A DNA stretch of 64,000 nt from Malurus cyaneus samueli (GCA_009741485.1 CM019230.1:10534161-10598160), one strand, 5' to 3'. Positions 1 through 11,976 are shown, numbered from the stretch's first letter. A program made the numbers and translations. The notes: generated by a model not told the origin, from the letters alone.

Positions 1-651
1 ACCTTTTGCGTGTTTGTGGGGGCTGTGGGGTTTGTGTGCCGACCCCAAAGCACGAGAAGCAGTCCCAGCTGTGAGTCACCTCTCGGGACAGCCGTGCCCA
101 GGCATTCCCTGCTGCATTCCCTGCCGGGCAGGGCTGATCCGCGCCCCGCTCGCCGCCTTATCTCGCCCATCGGTTGCCAAGCAGGGTTTGTGCAATAAAT
201 CAGGGCTGCGGATCATGGAGCCCATGTGGCCCATTCAGTGTCCATGGGCAGGACGGGGTGCCCCCTGGCAGCACCCCCAGCAGGGTGAGGCTCTGCCATG
301 CTCCTGTCCAGCCAGTGGGGTGAGCAGAGGTGGGAGGGACAGCGGGGCACCTGCCCAGGGGACACTGCCCAGCTCCACACCCTGCCCTCCCAGCCAGATG
401 CCACTGCAGGGTGCCCACACACCCTGGGCAGGGTGGGCAGGGCAGCCTCTGGCTCCGGGATGTGCCGAGTCCCTGGGTCCCTCGGCCCCGGGCTGCCCAC
501 ACTGCCCAGCCCAGGGTCCCCGGGGCTCTGTCCTGGCCATGAAGCACAGAGCTGCAGGTTTGAACTGCTCTGCCTTTCATTGCCCCAGCCCAGCCGAGGA
601 GTGAGAGCTCTCCCTCCCAGCTCCGCTTCAGGGATGTACAGAGATTCCATG

Positions 652-880
652 GCTGTACAAAGATTCCAGGAGATTCATGTGCAAAGATTCCAGGGGTGTG
701 CAAAGATTCCAGGGGTGTGCAAAGATTCCAGGGTGTGCAAAGATTCCAGGGATGTGCAAAGATTCCAGGGGTGTCAAGATTCCAGGGATGTGCAAAGATT
801 CCAGGGGTGTGCAAAGATTCCAGGGATGTGCCGAGGTTCCAGGGATGTCCAAGGCTCCCAGGGATGTCCGAGGCTCCCAG
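652..880 (+). repeat. Minisatellite, 19-bp unit
   Basis: About eleven copies of TGTGCAAAGATTCCAGGGG and variants, some shortened by one to four bases and the last three diverged (GTCCGAGGCTCCCAG). The long reverse-strand open frame across 200-1321 owes its length to this array and is not a gene. Confidence 0.9.
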
Positions 881-2639
881 CTGCTGACAGACACAGCTCC
901 CCACAGGCAGCAGTGCAGGGACGGGGACCGTGGGCACGGCAGCACCACGGGGACAATGGGAGGTGCCCGTGGGCACCGGGCCTGGACAGACCAGCTCGGG
1001 GTTTGCTTCACCGGGCTGGGGCCATGCTCGAGGGGCACCCTCTGCAATGAGGACACCGCAAAACCACTGGCGACCGCAGTATCGTGAGGGTTGTGTAAAT
1101 ATGGTGATTAACTTCACCTTGAATCTACACGAAGGGGAGATTTTTATCGCATTTACTGACAAAACAGCGTTATTTTCTTGTTCCGGGAGGGAGGAGGAGG
1201 ATGAGTAAGTGCTAGAGAACTCCTGCAGTGATTTCACAGCAGATGAAAGCGGCCAGATAGAAACTGCTGCACCCCGGGAGCAAGGGAACAGCACTCCCAG
1301 CAAGTGCTGAGCCCGGAGCACTCACGGCTCCCGGGGACTGGGACATGGGTGACACTCCCGTCCGTCTGCTGCGAGCACGGGGGCAGCGCAAGGAGCGTCT
1401 CCGGCCCCACGGCCGCTCCCGGTCCCTGCGCCCCCTCCAGCAGCTCCCCGGTTCGTTTGAAGGGCTCGGGTTTATCCCCTGCGTGTCGGCTGGCAGCGCG
1501 GCCCTGGAGCGGGATAACCCAGCCCTGGGCTGGGCAGGGAGGCTCCTCTGCCCCCCGAGCTGGAATTCCCTGGGAACTCCATCGGGGTGGGCAGCGGGTG
1601 CCCCAAAGGCTGGAGCAGACCGTGACTGATGAAGATGGGCCGGGTGGCAGTGAAAGCCATCGTGGGGACTCTGGAGGAGGCTGAGACAGGGAACAGATCC
1701 AGAGCTGAGGCATCGCAGGCGCCTGGATCCGTCCGGGGGTGTGGACGGAGACAGAGCTCAGAGCTTCACACCTCGTCTGCATCGCAGCGCCAGGGATTGC
1801 CAAACTCCGCCCGGAGGGGATTCCGCGCTCATCCCATCCCCGCGGGGAGCACGGGCTGGGATGGCGCTGAGAGTGCGAAGACGTCACCCCCCAGCCCATC
1901 CTGATGTCACCCAGCTGTCCCCGGGGAGCACCCAGGGGCTCAGCCCAGTGGGACATCCCACAAAACGGCGGGCACTTTCTGCGGCCCCGCTTTCCTGTGA
2001 CAAACACCCCACGTTCACCTGGATTTCCCGTGGCAGAGGCTCCGTGGGGCAGAGCCGCGCACAACACACATGGCCACACCAGTCCTGGGCTGCCAGGGAG
2101 TGCCCAAAGACCTGCTGGTCCCCTGCTGATCCCCCCTGGGCCACCAGCCCTCCTGTGACCCAGCAGCTCCTTCCATCCCACCTCACCCAGCAGCTCCCAG
2201 TGCATCCCAGCTCACCCCACTGGATCCACTGCTGTCCATCCTGCCTGCTCCTGCCCCAACACCCAGCACCTCCTTTGGGCTGTCTCCATCCCTTCCTGGA
2301 TGGACTCCTGGCCCGTGCTCCCATCCTCACAGGTCTGCAGGAGGGTTTGGTGATTTTCTGTGTCCCCCAGGGGCACCTCCTGCAGCCCCCTCCGGATGGA
2401 CATCCCAGGCAGGTGTGAGCAGGGATTTCTCAGCAAGCTGTGGCAGCTCCTGACCAAGACTGGAGCAGGACCTGCTCTGCCTTTGAGGCAGCTCAGACAC
2501 CTCACAGTGACCCTGGCACCGGTGCTGGCACCTCCTGAGCAGTGGGAGCTGCTGCCCTGGCACCAGGGCTGCTTTCACCTCCGGGCCCCTCAGACTGTGC
2601 TCATCCATGCAGCTGAGAGAATGAATATTAAATTCTGTA
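881..2639. other. Intergenic, GC-rich, with one AT-richer patch
   Basis: No gene, repeat family or RNA gene was recognised. Most of this is C/G-rich low-complexity flank with short imperfect repeats near 2150-2215 (CACCCAGCAGCTCC). The exception is 1060-1255, listed separately. Confidence 0.6.
1060..1255. promoter_or_regulatory. Possible conserved regulatory patch
   Basis: Within a C/G-rich, repeat-laden flank this 200-bp patch is balanced in composition and complex. It retains several CpGs and carries motif-like clusters: GTGATTAACTTCACCTTGA (homeodomain and nuclear receptor half-site like) and TTTTTATCGCATTTACTGAC. Function is inferred from texture only. Confidence 0.3.
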
Positions 2640-3360
2640 TTGATACAAGAGACTGAAAGTTGCAAGAACACTGGAAGTTAATTAGTAAGTACTTGGTAAA
2701 GCCGATTTCTAACAATCACTTGTTTAACATTTTGCTAGACTGAAGCAAAGTAGAAAAAAATACTAAGCAAAACCAGAAATAAAAATCAATGCCAAAACAG
2801 AATAAAGAAGAAACAAAGCTGAAAGATAAGAGGGGCATCTGTGACTTAATTCCTGCCCCCTAGACCCCTAAAGTAGCCAAAACCAACCTCGAAACTTAGA
2901 CTGAAGGCAAAAGATCAAGAAACATGCACAAAAAAGCAAAATCAAAAGTTTAACCCTTGAAAAAAAGTATCAAAGCCCCTTACTTCATCCTAGAAAACCC
3001 CTGCCCGTGACCCCCAAGAAACACTGCACAAACACAATGACAATTGAAACTCATCATAATACAAAGCAAAAAAGTCATAAATATGTATAAACATCGCTAA
3101 ACTCGATGCATATATAACTTGTAACCCAATATATACCAAACAAAATGCCGCCAAGAAACACACACGACTTCAAAACAACAATCCTCCTGTGTGTCCACTA
3201 GCATAATAAACATACCTACTTTATAACCCTTCTGGTTTATAAAGTATATATACATGTATAACATTACAGCCCTTCTACTTTATAAAGTATGTATATATTT
3301 AACTTTATAACCGTTCTGGTTATGAAGTCCTTGTTCCCTATATCAGTATTTTCACTTTTT
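2640..3360. other. A/C-rich, AT-rich island of unknown origin
   Basis: The base composition changes abruptly from GC-rich flank to A- and C-rich with little G or T on the + strand (2640-3200), then to AT-rich sequence with about 2.5 copies of a degenerate unit containing CTTTATAAAGTATGTATATA (3220-3330). No open frame or known element is recognised. A diverged LTR, satellite remnant or other insertion is possible. Confidence 0.5.
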
Positions 3361-4477
3361 CCTACGTGTGGCCCAGCCCTGCCCTGCCTGGCCAGGTGAG
3401 CACATACACCCTCAGTGGCTCTGGTGGAGCTGGGGGAGCCGTTTTACAGAGCTAGCAATCAGGATCTAGAACAAGGTCATCTTTATGTTTTGTTTCATTG
3501 TTTTTTTCTTCTCAGGCACTCTACAGAAACCTGTGCTGCCTTGCTCCTGGAGATAAACTTTTCCTGCACCATTGTTCCTGGCTGTTTTCCTTGATGGACT
3601 CTATTTTTGGCACATGCAGCGAGCCCTAACATCCTTCCCTATCTCCGTGCTCGCTGGAGCTCAGTTTGAAATATTTCTGGCCTTTCTCTTGGATTTTCCA
3701 GTGCTGAAGCGACACCGTACATCCTCCAGACCATATTTTTGTCTGATGAATCACCAAGCTCCAGACGAGCCCCCACTGGATACAAAGATCCCCTGCCGGA
3801 GCCAGCAGTGCCGGGGCAGTGACCCTGAGCTCCCTGCCCTCCCCAGCAGCAGCTCAGGCGCTGCTTTTCATCCTGCCCGGGTCCAGAGCAGCCTTTTTGA
3901 GCCAGCAGAGCAGCGTTAGCTCAGCCTCCGGACTTTGCTCCCTCCCGAGCGCTTTTACCAAAGGCTCCTTGTGGAACCGCTAAATCTCCTCCTGTTCGCA
4001 GCCCATTTGCAGATGGAAAAGGTATTTCTGCGGTCCTGAGGGGCCCTTTGTCGGTCTCACTGTGCTGCCTCTGCTGAATAAAGAGATGAAATATTCCCGC
4101 TGTTCTCTCCTTCCTGGGGTCGGGATGTGCCAGCACGGGGCTGTGCTCTGGGCTCAGCCACGCCACGGACATCGTGTCCTGGGGTCTCGCTGACCAACAG
4201 CTCCTGGGGGCATTGCTGCCCTTTGCAGGAGAGCAGTAGGGAGCTGGCCATGGAGAAATTCCGCCGGGAGAGTCCAAACGGGCCCCAGTAGCCCAGGCTG
4301 TCCCACAGGAGGTGTTTATGGCCCCTTATGGTGCGCCCTGCCCTGTTCCTTGGCAGCTCCGATGTTGCGTCCCCTCTCCTGGGGAGGAGGGGCCCGGTCC
4401 CTTTGTGGGCAGACTGAGCTCATCCCTGGGGGCTGAATGGCCACCCTGGGGACCCCCAACCCCACTGGCACCGTGGG
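3361..4477. other. Intergenic, nothing recognised
   Basis: GC-moderate sequence without a recognisable gene, repeat family or RNA gene. The short open frame at 3572-3919 lacks homology that I can recognise and lacks exon borders. Confidence 0.5.
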
Positions 4478-4590
4478 GACTGCTGCCAGACCCTCCCCAA
4501 GGGCTGCTGCCAGACCCAAGGGCTGCTGCCGACCCCCCCAAGGCTGCTGCCAGACCCTCCCCAAGGGCTGCTGCCAGACCCTCCCCTAAT
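4478..4590 (+). repeat. Short tandem array, unit about 24 bp
   Basis: Five copies of a GCTGCTGCCAGACCCTCCCC-type unit, two of them shortened. It abuts the CR1 fragment that begins 200 bp downstream. Confidence 0.8.
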
Positions 4591-4785
4591 CTCCCACCCT
4601 TCCCTGCACCAGCTGCCCACTCTGCCCCATTATTTCCATTAATGGGGATTCATTCCCTTGCTTTTGGGTTTGTGATGAGCCCCAGCCCAGCCCTGGCTGT
4701 CAAAGGGTGGCTCAGACTCAGGGAGCCTCTGCCTTTGCTCCTTCCAACATCAAACACCCCCTGTGTGAAACAGAGTGCCCAACAA

Positions 4786-5260
4786 ACCATGGAATCCCAG
4801 ACTAGTTTGGGTGGGAAGGGACAATAAATCCCATCCCACCCCTGCCATGGCAGGGACACCTCCCACTGTCCCAGGTCACTCCCAGCCCCAATGTCCAGCC
4901 TGGCCTTGGGCACTGCCAGGGATCCAGGGGCAGCCACAGCTGCTCTGGGCACCCTGTGCCAGGGCCTGCCCACCCTCCCAGGGAACAATTCCTGCCCAAT
5001 ATCCCATCCATCCCTGCCCTCTGGCACCGGGATCCATTCCCTGTGCCCTGTCCCTCCAGCCCTTGTCCCCAGTCCCTCTCCAGCTCTCCTGCAGCTCCTT
5101 CAGGTCCTGGAAGGTCACACTGAGGTCACTCTGGAGCTCCAGCTCTCCCAGCCTTCCCTCCCATCAGAGCTGCTCCATCCCTCTGATCACCCTGATGCCT
5201 CCTCTCCAGCAGCTCCATGGTTTTATTTCTCTGTGCCATCCCCGGTGCTGCTCTCCCCAG
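4786..5260 (-). mobile_element. CR1 LINE 3' fragment
   Basis: Read on the - strand this is a CR1 3' part. On the + strand it starts with the CR1 end complement (CCATGGAATCCCAGACTAGT, then GGGTGGGAAGGGACAA) and continues through CTGCCATGGCAGGGACACCT, GCTCTGGGCACCCTGTGCCA and a CTCCTTCAGGTCCTGGAAGG region. The right border fades near 5260. It resembles the copy at 47526 in opposite orientation. Confidence 0.88.
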
Positions 5261-7011
5261 CAGGGGTGAGCTCAGAGGATCCCACAGGAACTGCACGAGG
5301 TCTCTCCTGTTGTCCCAAGCCCATCTGCCAGGCCCTGCTGCTGCACACAGTGTCCAAATCCTTGCCATGAGTTCCCTGTCCCAGGATTTCCCCTGGTCAG
5401 CAGTGGCAGCATTCCTGCATGTGCAGTGGATGTGAGCGCAGAGCTGGAGCAGTTCTGCACCCTCTGTGGCTGTCAGGGCTGTGCCCTGCCTGCTCTGCTC
5501 CCGGGGGCAGCCTGGGACCCTCTGGGCTCTCCCAGGAGTGTCCCCTGGCCAGGGAGGGCTCTGCAGAGCCCCTGCAGCTCAGGACACACGGGGGGCACAC
5601 AGTGCTGGCCAAAGGAGTGCCACGGACAATGGACAGTGTCCCTCACATGTCTCACATGGCCTCACTGCTGGCAGGAGGTGGCACCTGAAGCCAAACCTGT
5701 CCTCAGTTAGGCCACCGCCCTGCTGGGCCAGCACATGAGGATGTGGCCCTGGTCACCAGGGACACCACAGCCACCTCCCCTGAAGGGACTCTGAGGGTCC
5801 CACACTAACCCTTCTTTACCTCATTCTGGCCATACCTGACACAGGAGGCTGTCGAGGGATGGGGAGAGCAGAATTCCTGGGAAATCACAGATGAGGATGG
5901 CTGGGAAATTCCAAACCATGGGAGGATGGCTGGGAGCAAGAGAGAATGAGGGATTTGGTGCACAGCTCTGGGGACATCACCTCGGGGCAGGGCCCAGGGG
6001 GAGGCGACACTGCCTTGGTGACACTGCCTTGGTGACACTGCCTTGGGGGTGCTCTGACACCATGAGACCCCTCCCCAGCCCTGGCACCTCAGGGGTCACT
6101 GCACCCTGGAGCAGCATCACAGCAAAGGCTCCAGCCCAGGGTCTGGCCCCAGGGCTGACCTGAGCAGGGTTCTGGAGAGGGGGCTGAGAGTGAAGAGACA
6201 AAGACAAAACCATACTGAAATGGAGAGAAATGGAGAGAAATGGAAATAAAGAGAAACAAAGAAACCCTTCCAGAAGCCCACTTTCCCTGCCCAGGGGTTT
6301 TATCCCTCACCCCAAAGTGCTGTGTGAGCATCTATCATCCTGCAGGGCACAGAAACACCTCTGCTGGTTTGGAGAGAAAGAAATGAGCCACAAGACACTG
6401 AAGGGTCCAAGCACCCACTGGAATTCCCTGCAATGTGGGAATCATGGGCACCCTCACTTTGTGGTTTGAAGGTGAAATGTCAGAATTTTGCTCCAGTTCC
6501 CAAAAGCTTTTCCATAACAGAGCAGTTCTAAGCAGGCAGGGAGCAGCAATCCCCAAACTACTGCTCAGGCCAGAGAGCTCTCTGAAATCCCTGCCATTGC
6601 TTCAAGGTATTTTTCTTGCTGATCCCATACTTGTTTCAGAGCTCCCAGGGTGCACTTGCAATGAGTGAAGTGTGCTAATTACTAACCTGAAACTGGTGGT
6701 GTTTGGGATCCCGAATTTCTGCTGCAGGGCCCTTTCAGGTTCACTGTAACAGCCTCAATTAATCCTTTATTTGTGGAGAGTCAGCCTGGCGGAAACAAAC
6801 AGGGGAGGAGCTGGGACACCGGGGTTTGGTTCTGTGCTCTCACCTCTGTCACTGACCCTTGGCACCACTTGGCAGAAGCAGCTGGGCCTGGTGGAGGAGA
6901 TTCAAAGGAGATTTAGGAGATCTGCACCCAGCTCCTGGCACATTTCCCTGGGTCAGTAAGGAGCCTCCTTAAACCCAAACCCTCCCAGCAGCATTTCCAG
7001 CACCTGGGTGA
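5261..7011. other. Intergenic with minor repeats
   Basis: No gene was recognised. GACACTGCCTTGGT is repeated three times at 6005-6046, and AATGGAGAGA is repeated at 6219-6240. Short open frames on both strands show no exon signature. Confidence 0.5.
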
Positions 7012-7430
7012 TCACAGAATCATGGAATCCTTGGGCTGGAAAAGAGAAGACCTGTGAGATCACTGAGACCACCCTGTGACCCATCACTGCCCGGTCACCA
7101 TGGTCACCCATCACTGCCTGGCCACATGATCACCATGGTCACCAGGGCCACCCATCACACATGGTCACATGGTCACCATGGTCACTATGGTCACCATGGT
7201 CATCATGGTCACCTATCACTGCCTGGCCACAGGGTCACCATGGTCACCATGGTCACCCATCACACATGATCACATGGTCACCACAGTCACCATGGTCACC
7301 ATGGTCACCCCTCACACCTGGTCACATAGTCACCATGGTCACCATGGTCACCCCTCACACCTGGTCACATGGTCACCCAGACCATGGCACTGACCCAGCC
7401 ATGTCCTGGACACCTCCAGGAAGAACAGAT
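7012..7430 (-). mobile_element. CR1 3' end split by an expanded minisatellite
   Basis: Positions 7012-7080 match the complement of a CR1 3' end (ATCACAGAATCATGGAATCC, then a GGGCTGGAAAAG segment). The CR1 match resumes at about 7378 with ACCATGGCACTGACCCAGCC and GGACACCTCCAGG. In an ordinary CR1 these two parts are separated by only a few dozen bases; here about 300 bp of CATGGTCAC-type repeats lie between them. The array apparently grew from within the element. Confidence 0.65.
7085..7378 (+). repeat. TGGTCACCA minisatellite
   Basis: About 300 bp are built from CATGGTCAC and related 9- to 15-bp units, with higher-order blocks containing CATCACTGCCTGGCCAC or CCTCACACCTGGTCACA. The unit TGGTCACCA is nearly self-complementary, so both strands can fold. 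The open frames across it are repeat translations, not genes. Confidence 0.85.
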
Positions 7431-8392
7431 CTCTCTCACCAGGGATGGGGCCAATTCTCTGCCCTCCTGGCATCAGGACAAGCACATTTTGGCCACCCAA
7501 TGCCTGAGAGGAGAGGAGGGAGCCCTGCTGCCCTCCGGATGAGCGTCTGTGTCCAGCCATAGGCAGCAGAGCAGGGCTGAGCCCCTGAGGCCTCCCAGGG
7601 CCACCCCACGGGGACAGTGTGGCTTGGGACCGGGACATTCCCAGTGCCTGTCATTGGTGAGAAGGTCCTGGCCCTGCCTGGTGGCACCCCCGCAGATCTG
7701 TGAGCGCACAGGAGCTGCCTCTGTGCTGGACTGGGGCTCTGAGGAGCAGAGCAGCTCATCCCACATGAAAGCTGCTGCAAGCCAAACCACAAAATACACT
7801 TGTCTTGCCAGCAGCCAGAGAGGCAAGGGCCAAACCAGCCCAGCTGGGTGGGAACCCGTCAGGCAGCCCTGCTGAGCCCAGTTTGGCTGGGCTGGGAACG
7901 GGGCAGCTTTGGGAACACTCACCCAGCTCCTCTGTTTGCATAGCTGGGGCATGGGCTGTGGGCAGGGCCGGGGTGAACCCAGCTGCAGCCCTGGGGAGGG
8001 CAGGGAGCCCTGGCAGCTGCCTCTGCTCCAGCTGGGGGTGCCTCTGCAGGGCAAAGGCAGCAGGACCCTCTGTGTGTGGGATGGGCACTGGGAGACACCA
8101 GCACAGCCTGCCCTGGAGGAGATGGGCTGAGCAGACCCCACTGCCCACTGGGTCTGCACTGGGACACCTCTTTCCATTTTATTCATCACCCAGCGATGAC
8201 CAAGAATGGACATCACCCCTCTGGGATGGTCACTTCCCTCTGGTTCTCTGCTCCCTCAGCTCCAAGCTCAGTTCTGCAGCAAGCGATGGCACTGGAGCTG
8301 CTCAGCTGGGGCTGGAGATGGCCCAAGGGTTGGAAGAGCACAGAGTCACCCTAAGGATGGAAATTTGCTGCTGGTCACCCCCAGTGAAAAAA
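7431..8392. other. Intergenic, nothing recognised
   Basis: GC-rich unique sequence on both strands. The open frames of 70 to 250 codons here reflect the low density of AT-rich stop codons. I see no splice-site-bounded conserved coding. Confidence 0.5.
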
Positions 8393-8515
8393 GCTGAGGG
8401 TCCCAGGATGGGGGCAGAGACCCCACTGCAAAGCTGAGGGTCCCAGGATGGGGGCAGAGACCCCACTGCAAAGCTGAGGGTCCCAGGAGGGTCCCAGGAT
8501 GGGGCAGAGAAGCCG
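8393..8515 (+). repeat. Tandem repeat, 40-bp unit
   Basis: Two exact 40-bp copies (8393-8432 and 8433-8472, starting GCTGAGGGTCCCAGGATGGG) are followed by a third, diverged copy containing an internal duplication of AGGGTCCCAGG. Confidence 0.9.
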
Positions 8516-9593
8516 AACCATGCCCCAAGGAAGGTGTGGCCCATCCTGGGGAGGGGGCGGCTCAGGGAGTTCCTCGCCAAAGTTGCGTCTGCAGAAGGTT
8601 TAGGAGGATTCCAGGAGTGGCTGAAAAAGTGCTTGGAAAAGACATCTGAGGAGATTTGCTGAGGCAGCAAACCACAGCAGGCTCAGGAAAGGTTGCTCAA
8701 CCAAAGAAGTTGGAGGGTGGGGAACACCCAGGGGAGAAGCTGCACCTGCTGACACCAATCTTACCCTGCCCTGGTGACTTCTGCTCACTGTCCCCATTGG
8801 ATTTCTCCTGGACCCCTCCATCAGTCACCAGATCTCCCTCCCTACCCCAAAGGAGCTCTCCAGAAACAGAAAATGATGTGATGAAGGGGGATGACAAAGA
8901 AAGGGAGGAGTCAAAATATCAAACTTGAGGTGGGGACACCCCAAACTGAGGCACCCCACAGCACCCACCACCCTCAAAGGTAGCAAATGCAGCCACTACA
9001 CCAAGTTTTAATATTTCCCATTCAGCAGAAAAGGAGGGAAAATGCCCCAGGTTTCAGCAAGAGAAACCTGTTCTCCCTCTTTTTCTCTTAGATCTGATAC
9101 CCCCCTGAGATGCTGGATCTCAGCTCCCTTCCCAGCTCTAACCCTTCCCTCCCATGCTGATGGCTCTGGATGCTCTTCCAGCTCTGTGCAGGGTCCCCTG
9201 ATGTCCCTGGGGATGGCAGGATGGTGCAGGAGGCCAGGGACACACCAAGCACCTCAAGATGCTGAGCCAGGAGGATCTCAAAGGCCCAGAGCAGGGCATG
9301 AGACATGAGCTGGGAGACAGGTGGCTCAGGAGGGGTCCTGCTTCAGCTCTGGGGGTTATTTCACTTCTTGGTGAGTTTTTTACAAAAATCTGCAACCCAG
9401 AACATTTTGTGTAAAAGAAAGCAAAGGAAAAAACACATTGGGACAAAACTACAACCTAACTTGTCCCATTAGGAGACAAAACTAAAGAAGGCAAAACTTT
9501 GCTCTGGAAATTGAAGTCACGGAAGGAACAACTGGGGGGAAATGCCTCATGGGGAGTACAGAGCCAAGGAGAAAGGTGGAAATACCCAAGCCA
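8516..9593. other. Intergenic, nothing recognised
   Basis: Mixed-composition sequence without a recognisable gene or repeat family. Confidence 0.5.
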
Positions 9594-9816
9594 GGTGGGA
9601 GGGGAGGGGAGGTTCGGGGAGGGGAGGTGAGGGGAGGGGAGGGGAGGGAGGGGGAGGGGAGGGGAGGGAGGGAGGGAGGAGAGAGAGGAGAGGGGGTGGG
9701 AGGGGAGGGGAGGGGAGGGGAGGGGAGGGGAGGGGGAGGGGAGGGGGAGGGGAGGGGAGGAGGGAAGGGAGGGGAGGGGGGGAGGGGGGGAGGGAGGGGG
9801 GAGGGGAGGAGGGGGA
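9594..9816 (+). repeat. Polypurine (GGGGA)n tract
   Basis: About 220 bp of almost pure G and A on the + strand, mostly GGGAGGGG units. Runs of three or more G recur every four to six bases, so the strand can form many alternative G-quadruplexes, and the duplex can form a triplex (H-DNA). The long Pro/Ser/Leu open frames on the - strand are translations of this tract. Confidence 0.95.
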
Positions 9817-9945
9817 CATCCCTGGCCAGGATCATCCCCGCTGAGCAAGTCAGGGGAGGCTGAGCTGCAGCAGGGCTTGGGGGCTGCTCACACCTGCCCT
9901 GTGCCACTGCCCGGCAGCAGCTCCTGCAAGGGGGCCATTTGGGCC

Positions 9946-10092
9946 GTGGGAAGGGATTGTCAGTGATGGGAAGGGATTGCCAGTGATGGGAAGGAATTCC
10001 TGGTGATGGGAAGGGATGGTGGGCCATGGGAAGGGAATTCAGGCGATGGGAAGGGATTGCCAGCCTTGGGAAGGGATTCTCAGCCACGGGAA
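9946..10092 (+). repeat. Minisatellite, unit about 20 bp
   Basis: About seven copies of GATGGGAAGGGATTGCCAGT with substitutions, adjacent to the polypurine tract and possibly derived from similar sequence. Confidence 0.85.
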
Positions 10093-10479
10093 GCCGCTGA
10101 GCGAGCAGGGCAGGGCGTGGGGCGGTTGCACTGCTGTGGCTCAGCCCTCTCCCTGGTCCTGCTGATTTTCCACCCCCCAATCCAGCAGGACGATCCCTCC
10201 TGGCATGGTGGAAGGGCAGGAGCATGGGCAGGATCACGGGCAGGAGCAGGGCCAGGACCATGCCGTGCCACCCCAGGGATGAAATCCAGCCTGGCTCCGG
10301 GGCCGGTGGGGCAGCCTTCCCACCCCACACTGCCGGGTGCCCTCTGCAGCCCCCATCCCCACGGCACCGAGCCAGCCAGGGCCACCAGACCTTCTGCCAG
10401 GTTAGGACTGGAGCTGAGCCCACTGAAACACACAGTGAGGCCCTGGGGTCGGGACAGACCTCCAACATCAATCCCCACC

Positions 10480-10620
10480 TTGCCCCCACTGAGTGACACA
10501 TCCAGGCCTTTCTTGGACACCTCCAGGGACACCACCACCTGCCTGGGCAGCCCCTTCCCGTGCTTGGCCACCCTTTCACTGAAGGAATTCTCCCTGAGCA
10601 GAATTTCACACATTTCCACA
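10480..10620 (-). mobile_element. CR1 LINE internal fragment
   Basis: TCTTGGACACCTCCAGGGAC, CACCACCTGCCTGGGCAGCC and CTTCCCGTGCTTGGCCACCC follow the complement of the CR1 3' region, but the terminal segment is missing. The copy is old, and the left border is uncertain. Confidence 0.65.
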
Positions 10621-11976
10621 GTGGGTATTTGCCTTCAAGGGCTTTCAGGTTCCCACCTTTCGCCCACCTGCCCTGCAGTTTTCCCAAATTCTACGAGCAG
10701 CAGAAGCCAGATTTGCACTTGACATGAAGCACCAACATCCCGAGCAGCCTCTGCAGCTGCCTCAAACCCGCTCACTGTGCGGCCCCAGAGCAGGACCCCT
10801 GTGAGCTCTGCACCATAGCTTAGTAGCTTGGAAATATTGAAGGGGCTCCTTCAGTGCCAGGGAAGGAAGAGCTGATGGCTGGGAGTCAGCCAGAGCTCCC
10901 TGGGGTGTCAGCTGTCCCCGTGGGATGAGGGGTCGGGGTACTGGGTGGGAGCTGAAGGAAGCTGGGATGTGCTCCAGGTCTGCATCCCACCAAGCTGCAC
11001 AACTCCTGTGTGTGAGAGGGGGAGAGATTCCTGCTCAAAGCCACTCCTGCCAAAACCAGCTCTGGGATATCAGATGGGTTTGAACAGAAAGGCAGAGCCG
11101 AGGCTCTGGAGGCTGATTTGGCATCCATAAAAAAAATGTATTTGCTACATGCAAATGGTATTGAGCTGAAGTTATGCAGGGGCTCAAAGAGCAGCAGTTT
11201 GGGGTGAGTAATTGTACAGGGTCATTGCTGCTCACTTTAAGCTCAAATGTTACAAATCCAGGAAATTCTCGGATCTGAGGTTAAGCATCAGGGAATTTCA
11301 GGCATGTCAGGAATGCAGAGATCAGGCACAAAACACCTGTAGTGAAACCAGTAAGTAGAGAAATGTAACAGGGTCTTTAAAAGGGCTGATATCTGCTCCA
11401 GCCACGGCGGGCATGTCATTCCTCGGTGTCACCGTAGAGCAGGGACAGCCCCTCCAGCAAAGCCCAGGAAAAGGGGGGGCTGTAACTGTGAATCCACAAA
11501 TCCATCTGCTCCCAGCTCCTGGGCAGGGTTGAGTGTGGTCGGGCCTGCCTGTGCATGTTCCTCCCCCTGCATATCCAGATTGTGGTGATTCCTGAGCAGC
11601 AAAGAGGAGAGAGAGCACCAGAGAGTCAGGGGACAGAAAAAGAGAGAAAAAAAAGAATTTTTGTGCCTATGAAAAGAAGGCTGAAAATGTGAACAAGCAG
11701 AGCTAGCAGAGAGCTGGGGATGGGTGCTCTGGAGTGGCTGTGGTGGAGGGAGAGCCCTTCTGGGACCAGGCTGGCTGCATCCCTGCCCTTTGCCATACAA
11801 TGCCAGCCAGGGCTGCTGCCCAGCGGCGGGACAAATGTTCCTGTTGCAGGGACACGTTCTGTCATGGCAGCACTGTCACAGTGGGACCAGGGGCGCACAG
11901 CCCCTCTTGGGGAGACTGGAGGAGCCCATGGGGCTGGCTGGGATAGGAGCTGGCAGCACAACCCGGGGGCTGAGGG
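10621..11976. other. Intergenic, nothing recognised
   Basis: No gene or repeat family was identified. An AT-richer patch at about 11125-11300 is the only compositional change. Confidence 0.5.

Noticed and set aside
200..1321. 373-codon open frame on the - strand
   Set aside because: Its middle is the translation of a 19-bp minisatellite (repeated HPWNL and PLESLHTPGIF blocks); the ends show no conserved domain or splice signals.
9482..10687. 401-codon open frame on the - strand
   Set aside because: Runs through the polypurine tract, a CR1 fragment and a minisatellite; the Pro/Ser/Leu stretch is low complexity.
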